Of a stretch of DNA of 64,000 nucleotides, positions 1-8,680 are shown one piece after another. Position numbers and translations under genes: made by a program. This stretch comes from Nemophila menziesii (lineage: Eukaryota > Streptophyta > Magnoliopsida > Boraginales > Hydrophyllaceae). The DNA is taken from positions 6,740,501 through 6,804,500 of the forward strand of contig JARWIR010000035.1 of assembly GCA_029959085.1 (NCBI GenBank), in the 5' to 3' direction. Every line of letters starts with the position of its first letter. Position 1 is the stretch's first letter. Below the pieces are notes generated by a model. It was not told where the DNA came from. It was given only the letters and a program-made list of their open reading frames with translations, and made no database searches.

Positions 1-219
1 ATGTACCAATTATCATAAACTGCTTAATGAACATCCTCGTATCCCTTCTCTATTCTTCTTCTTGAAACTAATATAATCTTTTATAATTATATGGTAGTAT
101 TATAGAAATTATAGATTGAAAAATTTGTGTATTTAACTGATGCTAATTTTTGATTTTAGATGTTTATATCCATTATATTTTAAATGATAATTCTTATACT
201 AATAATTTGGTTTTTTCGG

Positions 220-323
220 GCTACCCTCTAGAGTCCATATCCTCTTCCTCTGGTATGAAAGATGGTATTGTGGGGGTTTCAAAAGCTTCTAACAGTTCCA
301 TATTGCTCTTTCAGAAAGGGTGA
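220..323 (+). pseudogene. Exon-like fragment near module A start (unit 1)
   Basis: Reads GYPLESISSSSGMKDGIVGV and then SKASNSSILLFQKG-stop. The module B counterpart has a proper acceptor (ttttttcag/gctacc) that is ttttttcgg here. The protein is not recognised. Counterparts lie at 18387, 36565 and 54739. Confidence 0.35.
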
Positions 324-819
324 AAGAATTGTTGAGGCCATGTTATAATGAAGGGTGTCTAACCTAGAATGAATTCAAGTTTTTAGTCAAGAATATAGTC
401 GAGAATTGTTGAGGCCATGTTAGAATGAAGGGTGTCTATCTGGGTATATACCCATTAGTTTTCACTTTATTTTAGTGCGAAGTAGTGGATATATACCCAC
501 CAATCTATATATTACGTATAAGTCTATATATGGATATATATTAGTTGGTCAAAATACATAATATTGATTCATACCTACTATGTTTTTAAATTATATGGTT
601 GTAACATGCCTTTAAAATGATTTCATTGAAGGTCGAACATGAGAGTTGTTAAATTTGTGGATTTACATGTAATAGGTGGGTATGTACCAACTACTTTAGA
701 TAATCTGCTTTTCATTTAAACTCTCGCGTATTATGTTTAGTTTTTTTATTGGATTTATAGAGTGCTTAAATTAATTTATTGGGGGTTCACATAGTGCGTG
801 GTGTTTAGTGTGCATGTGT

Positions 820-853
<34 letters not shown>
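820..853. repeat. AC/TA microsatellite (unit 1)
   Basis: (AC)4 followed by (TA)12. Module B has no expanded run here (gtgtttatatatta near 13636). Confidence 0.95.
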
Positions 854-1139
854 TAATTAATTTTTATAGGTCCTTGGTCAGTAATAATTGTGGGTTTTAA
901 TACCCACACTAAACCTAAAAATCAAACTGATAATAATCACAGCTACAAGATGTCTAATACATAGAAAAACAAGGGTTAATAATACTATCCTTACACATGA
1001 TATTAAAAAATGGCATATATCTAAACATTTGCCTCACATAAGTTAAAAAAATCCAAAACAATTAAAAGTTTAAGAAAATACTTATCATCCAACATTTCTA
1101 TGTCAGGAAAGATATAAAACAATTATAAAGCAATTAAAT

Positions 1140-1515
1140 TTGGTATCAAATTACGATATAGGTCCCTAGAAATTCTATGTCACAGACATAAAGTGGGTAT
1201 ATCCCTACCACTACAACTTCATGGACCTACGCTATAAAATTACACTATAGATTCCTAAAAGATCTTGCTAGTATAAACCCACTACATATAGAAAGTATGT
1301 ATAAACGCACCACAAAAATAGGTAAATCCCACTACTAATTGTCCAAAAACCTTTATTTTGAAATTTCACTGTAGGCTCCTAAAAAATTTACGTCACATAC
1401 AGTAGATAAATATAAATACACCCTACAAATGCGAGAACCTTCTTTTTATCAAATTGCATTAATAGATTCCTAAAAATTCTATGTCGGAGACATAAAATTG
1501 GTATATACATAATTT
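1140..1515. repeat. Degenerate ~95-bp tandem repeats with TATGTC/GACATA hairpins, module A (unit 1)
   Basis: About four diverged repeats share aaattncactatagnttccta, then a tctatgtcacagacata-type inverted repeat, then a gtatataccca-type tail. The first (near 1145-1225) and last (near 1440-1515) are the clearest. Confidence 0.65.
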
Positions 1516-2474
1516 ACATACATATCTTTATTTATAAATTACTACCTATATATACATACAATATGCACAATACACACATATATTACCCAATATTGAACGA
1601 TATACACATACAACAACAAAAATTAATATATAATTACATAAAATAGCTACTCCATGAATATGGTCCAAATACCAAATACACGCACTACTAATTTATACAA
1701 TACTACATAACAAATAAGGTAAATAAATTTGTTTATATCAACTCATAAAGGATAAAAAATTATTGTTATTTTCAAAAATAATTACAGCTAACAATTATTA
1801 TTAAGTGCTACTAAATAATAATGTAAAAAATGAAAAACAAATCACCACAAGAACATATTCAACGAATAAAATAAAGTTTTGATTATTATTTTTGAAAATA
1901 TTATTCTCTCTTGTTAATAACTTCTCCAGATGGCTAAGGTTTTCTTCTCTTCGAATATAATTATTAGTGTATGAATATTAACAAAACTAAACATGTATCT
2001 TGTAAAAAATAATCATAATACTTTACTTGTCAGAATGAGAGAATACTTTAGTGAATATTAGGCCCAAATCACATCATTGTCAAGTGGGCTCGAAAGAAGT
2101 GTCAAACAGTAAAGGGTTTAAATTTTTAGTCTATGTTTAATTTATAGACAAATCAATCCACATAGTATTGGGCCTTATATATTAATATTTCTAACACTCT
2201 TACAACTTAAAAAGATTTTTAACCTAAAATAAAGATAGCCGCAAAATACACACTCCTCTATTTTCTTGCTAGAACACTCCTTATTTCTTATCCGGAACAC
2301 TCGGAAACACTCCTCAGTACATAAAGGTAAATTTCAGTAACATTATATTTATTATTCAAAATTATATAATGTATATGTCTAAACTGTTTAAGTAAATTTA
2401 AGTTTTTTAATTATTTATCTATCAGTTTTTATGTGCATTATTTTTGTGAATTTTGGGTATTTTATGTTTAAATT

Positions 2475-3684
2475 TTAATTTTTTTAAGATTTGAGCTTCG
2501 GATATTGGCAGTGAAGCTTTTAAGGTGGAATCCCATATTTGAGAGATCGCTTATGCCCATAGACAATCTAAAATTAAGGTTTTCTTCAACCATTAGAGAA
2601 GAGTTAGCTAAAATTAAGGAAGTTTTCTTTAAACATGATATATAATTTATCGTAACTTCTATTTTCAAGGGATGGTTCTCAAAATTGCCAAGTTAAAAAG
2701 TTCAAACTGAATTGCACTATATTATGTGAAAATTGTATTATAGGTCCCTATATTTAAAGAAAATTGCACTATGTCCCAATAAATTTTTTTTGAATGAATT
2801 TCACTATAAATTCCTATATTTTCTAAAATATATGATTAGATTTCCGCTGCAACTATAAAGTCATGCTACATAATTCACACAATTTTTTTTATATTTTTAA
2901 ATTTTAGATTATATTTTGTGTTCCCATATCATAGAGTATTATTTAATTTACAGGAAAACAATGATTGTTGGTCATGACATTTCAAGAACAGGGAAGTTTT
3001 TCATAATTAATACGGTATGTCTATTAATTTTGCTATTTCTTTAGATATTAGATTATATTTTCTTGCATCATTGAAATCTTTTGGTTCATATTAGTTGAAA
3101 TACTTCATATCTTTGTCACTTGTCGTGGGTAATAAGTATGGCCACCTTTAATATTCAACTTATTGTTCTAATGATTGTATTTTTTTAAATGAGTATGTTT
3201 AATTTGGATTTAGTGAAGATCTCCAATTTTATTGCGAGCCGGATTTAAGATTATGTTGACATATATTTAATACGCGAATAATAAGTGTATTATCAGGCTT
3301 AAAACTAACAGTTTTAATATGTCATTTAATTGAATCTTCACATATTTTGCTTGTTTTTTGTTTCCAGATAGTAAAACCTCCAACGAACAACATTCAGGAA
3401 AATGCATCACAAGTACTTATTTATTTCTTAAATGCATTAATAATGTTTTTCACCAATACATTTTTTCTTGATTTTGTTTGATTTTCTTATTTACCTTTTC
3501 AATTTTTTACTTTTACTTAATTTGTCTGATTATTCTATTGACTATTCCATGGATCTGGTAATTTATATAGTTACTACGAATTACACTATCTATGTGAATT
3601 GCTTATTGTTTAATTTTGTTAGTTTACTTAATTTCAGGTCCAAATAATTGATGATGATGTTGGAGTGGTCCAAAATATGTACAG
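2475..3684 (+). pseudogene. AT-hook-type gene, 5' exons, fused to block X (unit 1)
   Basis: Not a recognised gene. Three small exon candidates with good splice sites read in one phase: 2954-3014 (acag/ ... acg/gtatgt, MIVGHDISRTGK), 3368-3412 (ccag/ ... caa/gtactt, IVKPPTNNIQENASQ) and 3638-3684 (tcag/, VQIIDDDVGVVQNMYR). A further exon-like patch at 2490-2640 reads MPIDNLKLR ... REELAK. The same exons occur in module B and to the right of X, where exon 3 continues into an AT-hook; here exon 3 changes sequence after gtggtcc and leads into X. Either the X protease gene took its 5' exons from this gene or X replaced the 3' end. The 2906-3382 part is the first of the five 480-bp blocks. Confidence 0.5.
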
Positions 3685-3744
3685 TCTGAGTTTTTCATTT
3701 TGAAATATAAAGTAGTGATTACTCTGTGTTCTAATGAAGTTGAA

Positions 3745-3950
3745 CTGTGAGTACTCTAAGAATTTACTAAACAAATCTGTGAGTACTCTAAGAATTGCGA
3801 GTACTCTGTGTTTCAATAAAGTTGAACTGTGAGTACTCTTAAATTTTGTAGGAGTATTCTGATATTTTATGATTGAAAACTACGAGTACTCTGTGTTTTT
3901 AATTAACAAAACTGGGAGTACTCTGAATTTTATTATGAGTACTCTATCTT
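3745..3950. repeat. GAGTACTC minisatellite cluster M1, protease intron (unit 1)
   Basis: Seven perfect GAGTACTC palindromes in about 200 bp (3749, 3781, 3799, 3831, 3884, 3916, 3937) plus variants (gattactc, gagtattc). They are separated by 10-45 bp of AT-rich filler such as taagaatt and tgtgtttcaataaag. The cluster lies in the intron before the protease exon. Confidence 0.92.
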
Positions 3951-3989
3951 TATGAATTTTGTTTTTAAAAAAATTCAATTTTATTGCAG

Positions 3990-4502
3990 AGTTTGATCAA
4001 ACATGAGCACGTTGAAGCATGTCAGATTAATATTTCAGAACCATTCTATAAAAATAGCCAAGATTATGCTTTCATCCTATTACCTGTGTTTTTTTAAGAT
4101 GGTAGCTTTGGACATTGGAGTTTGTTAGTGTACAGCAGGGATAATAAAGAATTTTACCATTATAACTCAATCAAACCGAAAAATTCCGAATCAATTGGTT
4201 CAAAGACAGAGCAAACCGCAGCAAAGTATAGAAAATTCTTGGTACAAAATGTCTTGAGGAAGATAAAACCAGGTAAAGAAGATAAATATATAATGAACAA
4301 TGTAGATTGTGTTGAACAAGAACCAGGAAGCGTTGACTGCGGAGTTTTTGTAATCCTATGGTGTTATGGCTTTTATCGGAATGGGGTGATAAGACAGAAG
4401 ACATACATTCCAAAATATATTAACGAAGGACGAGCAATGATTATTAGGAAATTGTTGCGCAGCAAATATTCACAATGCATAAACATGGGAAAAAGTTCTT
4501 AA
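3990..4502 (+). pseudogene. Ulp1/SENP-like cysteine protease exon, broken (unit 1)
   Basis: Terminal exon of a C48-family (Ulp1/SENP) protease gene of the kind carried by some plant MULEs; family members remove SUMO or related modifiers. The exon begins after a tttattgcag acceptor. A TAA at 4095-4097 replaces a Gln codon still present in unit 4, just before the GHW histidine motif, so the catalytic domain cannot be made from the upstream exons. Downstream the frame is open and shows GHWSLLVYS, FYHYNS and SVDCGVFV. A one-base loss near the end (atgggaaaaag, against atggggaaaaag in unit 4) gives an early stop. The upstream exon and its splice donor were removed by the 178-bp deletion at 3684/3685. 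The intron before the exon contains a minisatellite. Confidence 0.88.
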
Positions 4503-4817
4503 CTGATTAATCATTGATAATTTATTTTGTAAAGAGTGTTGGGAGGAGTTTGATTTAAGATTTAGACTTTTATTTAGACTTTTTTGATGGGTTTTTATCT
4601 ATGTTTGATAAGTACTTGTTTTGTTTTGGAACTTTGATATGATATTTTGGATGGTTTTGGATGTTTTAAAAACTTGATATGAAATATGAATGAAACAGGA
4701 TTTTGGTATTTTATTGATTGTTTTGTAGTTAAAAATAGCATGAAAATGAATGTGTAAAAGAAAAGTTAAAGCTTATGAATACACAATAAAAGTAAAGAGA
4801 ACTCACAACAAAACACA

Positions 4818-5085
4818 AAGTACTCAGACAAATGAATGAGTACTACGAGGAAAATAGAGAGTACTCAGACAAAATGTGTGAGTACTCAGACAAATGTGTG
4901 AGTACTCTGACAAATGTGTGAGGGATAGAGTAATCATACTATTATATAGAGTACTCATACAATTATATAGAATGTTCAGTGTAATGTATAGAGTACTCAT
5001 ATAATTATATAGAGTACTCTGAGAAAAGATAGAGTACTCATATAAATATATAGAGTATTCATCAAAGTGGTAAAAAGTACTCAGA
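4818..5085. repeat. GAGTACTC minisatellite cluster M2, between the convergent genes (unit 1)
   Basis: Seven perfect palindromes (4859, 4880, 4900, 4949, 4991, 5012, 5032), many spaced 20-21 bp with filler agacaaatgtgt or atataattatata. It occupies the shared 3' flank of protease and transposase. Confidence 0.92.
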
Positions 5086-5267
5086 CAATATAAATCAAAA
5101 TCACAACAGATCAAAGATTTTAACAAGAATGACATGCTTAAATCAAATTCAACTTCTACAACTTTAAAACATATAAATGTCGAAATAGTTCAGTGGCACA
5201 AAAAAATGAATCTAAACATTAACAAGAAGTTAATAAGCATGATTACAATTTAAAAACATAAGTTATA

Positions 5268-7495
5268 TTATGATTTGGGTGGAGCTCTACAAGTAGATTT
5301 GTTATGTCCCACCTTCTTGCAATTGCCACACCGAATTGAACGGACAACCTTCTCGGTGCATGAACGAAAGCGCTTAGTCTGAGGCCTACCAGGTGGAACC
5401 CTAACATCAGGAGCAAGATAATCTGAGATTCGGGGACAGGGACTTCAACTTGAAAGGTAGACATAGCAGGAATACTCCTTGAATAGGTCTTAACGTAGGA
5501 TGAAGTGTGAAAGTATGACTCTACATACTCGAACGGATCACGAACAGAAGCACTAGATAGTGCACACAAAGCATGCTGACACGGGAAGCCGAGCTCTTGC
5601 CATTCACAACAAGAACAGGTACGGGCAGCTATATCTACCACCATAATTGGATTTGAGCCAACTTGAAACAAAGAAGCGGTGGATTGTTTAATGGTCCAAG
5701 TGCAGCTAAGACCAACGTTAGTGTTATATAGCAACATAATAGTAGGACACAGTGGTGAAGTCCATTTGGATGATTTTAGAGATCGTTCATAAATCCATTG
5801 CATTAACTTAACACGAAGAGCGTCAACAAGCTCACAAACAGGAAGTCCCCTTTGTCCTAAAATCCAGTAGTTAAAAGACTCGACTGCATTAGAAGTCATC
5901 TCGCCATATCGTCTACCAGGGAAATAAGCATTTGCGTAATTTTTCCTTGGTAAACCCTTTAGGAAAGCTTTGACCTCCTTCTTTCCTTCCAGCAGGAATT
6001 TAGCCAACTGTTGATCATAATGTGCAACAGTAGGAGCATGCGCGACTTGCTTGAGCAGATACACCATCCTTTCACGGTAAAAAGAAGAGCCGGAAGTAGC
6101 AATTATGAGGTTTTTCTCGATATGTTTAATGCAAAAACTGTGACTATCTTGAGAAAAAACATCCCTAACACCATTTAGTAGACCCTTATGGCGGTCTGAT
6201 ATAAACGTAAGAGGGCGACCCTCGACAAGAGGCTTTAAAAACTGAAGAAATGCCGTCCAATTGTCGGTGTCCTCACCGGGAACAACGCCAAAAGCAACAG
6301 GGAATAAACCTGATTAGGAAACCCAGTAAAAAAGTGAGAACCAAGAACTAAAAATGAATATATACAAAGAGAACAAATAATAAGTTGTTATGATACCTTG
6401 ATTTCCATCCTTGGCAGTAGCAACCAATAACGAGCCTTTGTACTTGGACTTGAGGAACGTAGCGTCCAATAATAACATGGGGCGACATGACTTAAAACCA
6501 GCAATTGAACCACCAAAAGCAAAAAAACATCTGTGAAATACACGTGTTTCAGGATCGCAATGAACCGAGAAAGCCGTGATAGGATCAAGTTTCTGAAGCT
6601 TTTCGAAGTAAGATTGCAAACGATTGAATGAAGAGCCAATATCACCATATAGAGTGTCCTTAGCCTAATTGATAGTAGACCAAGATGTTTTGTATGAAAT
6701 ATCGAAACCATAATTCTCCTTTAAGACAGTCTGAATTTCCCTAGGCCTGGACGATGGTTTAGAACGAAGTTCATCGAAAATAACACGACTGAGAATTGAA
6801 GAATCCAACCGGGTGTGTGAAGTTTTGTTGTAAACATGACCACAAGTGTGCATATTCCTATAAGAACGCAAATACCAAAATCCGTTTGTCATTTCAACCG
6901 ATGCGTATATATACCATTTACAACCCTGCTCGATCTTGTAAAAGCACTGCGCGCTGATGCGAGAGTTCTTGTTATTGTGGATATAGTCGAAATCAAACCC
7001 ATCAACAGCAGCTTGCTTGCAAAGAACGGAACGGAACTGCTCAGCACCACCCACAAAACACTGACCAACACCTTCTAACCCCAATTTCCAAGAATCACTC
7101 AACATAACCTTCTTTTCTTGAATAAAAAAGGCTGGATCAGGGGTAGAAGCAACAACAGAACGAATAGGTTCAGCGGAGATTGGTTTAGAAATGACAGATG
7201 ATTCTGGAGAGGAAATATTGTTGAATGAAGGGGTCCTGGAATCAGTAACATAAATATAAATCTTGTCATACACACCACGTCCAAGAATCCACTTAATTGT
7301 GCAGAAATCTGTTTCAGTTTCAAGAAGGGAGTCTTTATACTCCCCTACAGTATAAGATGTAACAGCAAATTTAGATATCTGAGGCCACCTAGACTGAACA
7401 AAATTCTTTACTGAGTTAATGCCATTCAGCTGATGAAAGGGGAAGAAAATCTGATCAGTTCCCATCTTGAACACAACAAGCACATCTTGTATCAT
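5268..7495 (-). pseudogene. MULE transposase, broken by stop and frameshift (unit 1)
   Basis: Minus-strand gene with exon 1 at 6397-7495, an 87-bp GT-AG intron (6310-6396), and exon 2 from 6309 down. Exon 1 encodes an N-terminal region, a MuDR-type Cys/His cluster (CFYKIEQGCKWYIYA ... HTCG) and the start of the DDE core (LDATFLKSKYKG). Exon 2 carries the second Asp (FISDRHKG), HSFCIKH, the Glu region (NAVESFNYW), and a SWIM finger (CSCCEW ... CQH). TAG at 6665-6667 replaces a Lys codon of unit 4 and splits the protein before the catalytic core. Near 5431-5440 the frame slips: the other frame encodes a CCHC knuckle (CGNCKKVGHNKSTC) ending at 5268, while the SWIM frame runs on to 5243 as low-complexity text. 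The 5' leader appears to contain an intron (about 7500-8308) holding a minisatellite. Confidence 0.9.
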
Positions 7496-7544
7496 TATAA
7501 CTGTCAGCAGCAGAGTAAAAAGAAAGAAATTAAAACTAAGAGTA

Positions 7545-7930
7545 TTTTCATAGAAACGGAGAGTATTTTATAAGACTCAGAGTACTCTGTAAAAACTGAG
7601 AGTAATTTAACAAACTAAGAGTATTTAGTAAAAACTGAGAGCACACTGTGAAACTCTGAGTATTTAATAAAAACTGAGAGTAATATGTAAAAACTGAGAG
7701 TATTCGATAAAATAAAGAGTATTTAATGAAAACTGTGAGCACTCTATAAAACTCAGAGTACTCTGAAAAAACTAGGAGTAATCTATAAAACTCAGAGTAC
7801 ATTACCAAAACTCTGAGTACTCTATAATCAGTGAGTAGTCAACCAATATAAACGCATAGTGTTGTCGCTAAACCTAGCAAAAGTCTGAGTACTCCGTCTA
7901 TTTGAAAAACACAGAGTACTCTCAGAAATT
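7545..7930. repeat. GAGTACTC minisatellite cluster M3, transposase 5' leader (unit 1)
   Basis: Five perfect palindromes (7580, 7756, 7815, 7886, 7912) among many degenerate units of the form actgagagtatttaataaaa. It lies in the presumed 5' leader intron of the transposase. Translation of this stretch gives a spurious YSEFYR-type repeat. Confidence 0.92.
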
Positions 7931-7964
7931 TGAAAACAGTGAGTATAGTACTGTACTGTACTAT

Positions 7965-7994
7965 CATGCATGCAGCGGCTGTGATAAACCCTAA
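7965..7994. promoter_or_regulatory. RY element and telobox in transposase leader (unit 1)
   Basis: CATGCATG (7965-7972, an RY motif bound by B3 factors such as ABI3/FUS3) lies 13 bp from AAACCCTAA (7986-7994, a telobox). Both are known plant regulatory motifs; function here is inference. Confidence 0.45.
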
Positions 7995-8439
7995 AAATGG
8001 CAGATCGGAAAAAATTAACGTTCAAAGAGTAAAACAATGACATAAACACACAAACTGAGACGAATATAAGCAATAACATTCATATCATGAGCAAATCTAC
8101 CATTAAACACATTAAAACGTAACAAAAACATCTAAAACGAGCATGATATAGTCACGTAATCGTATGTAGAATGGAAAAAAGTAAACATAAAAGACGATAT
8201 ATAGTGGATATTGGGAATAAACAGCGCTATTAAATAAAGAAAACGCAAATAACACACCCAAAGGTAAGAATCTGTTGAAAAAAAACAGTAAACAGAAACG
8301 AAAGAAACCTTAGAACGAAGGTAACAGTTGAAAATTAAGAGGAAATGCGGAAGATTCTGACGTGATTAATCTATGAACACAAGGGAGGAAGGTTGAAATC
8401 GGAGGGGGAGATTTGAAATAAATATGGAAAGCTTAGAAA

Positions 8440-8530
8440 AGGAGCTCACGAAAATGGAGAGAGAGAGGAGTAAAAGAAGCTCATGAAATTTACAAGAGAG
8501 AGGGATAATGCAAAATAGTATATATATGAG
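8440..8530 (-). promoter_or_regulatory. Likely transposase core promoter (unit 1)
   Basis: Read on the minus strand, a TATA-like run (8519-8527) is followed by TC-rich tracts (complements of caagagagaggg near 8493 and gagagagagagg near 8456). This TATA plus pyrimidine-rich leader is typical of plant promoters. A ttctaag/gtttct donor at 8308/8309 would start a leader intron ending at the ctgacag acceptor near 7500. The position fits a transposase mRNA running leftward. Confidence 0.5.
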
Positions 8531-8680
8531 ACTAGAAAACATTTGAGGGTAGAAAGGTAACAGGGGTTTTGGCTTTCATGTGTTAAAAAGTTTCTAAGGT
8601 CTTTAGTAAGAAGAGGCTCTAGTAGGGGGTGATATCTTGAAGAGGGGTGTGTCTTCAAGACCCTAAGTGTCATTTTCTCT

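Larger units (their letters stand above)
3672..8680. mobile_element. Block X of unit 1: MULE remnant with Ulp1 protease and transposase
   Basis: This 5.0-kb block is absent from module B. The left edge is where module A stops matching B inside an AT-hook exon (after gtggtcc at 3671). The right edge is where backbone similarity resumes (ttaattttttatc at about 8681). Inside are a plus-strand Ulp1-like protease exon, a minus-strand MULE transposase arranged tail to tail, and three GAGTACTC minisatellite clusters. The genes identify it as a Mutator-superfamily element. I could not find matching terminal inverted repeats, and the flanks are 1.2-kb direct copies, not a 9-bp target duplication. It is therefore a captured or truncated element, not a fresh insertion. 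Both genes are broken. Confidence 0.8.

Noticed and set aside
3745..3950. CRISPR-like array
   Set aside because: The repeats are 8-bp palindromes with irregular AT-rich filler in a spliced plant element; no constant repeat length, no spacers, no cas genes.
5243..5430. Leu-rich C-terminus as a transmembrane tail of the transposase
   Set aside because: It is the wrong frame after a frameshift; the alternate frame encodes a CCHC knuckle, the normal end of this family.
6836..7078. Plus-strand frame antisense to the transposase
   Set aside because: Shadow of the strongly conserved coding region on the minus strand; no domain recognised.
7548..7808. Open frame with a repeated YSEFYR/LSVF-type peptide
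   Set aside because: It is translation of minisatellite M3; the same effect produces the STLY-rich frame at 4824-5135.
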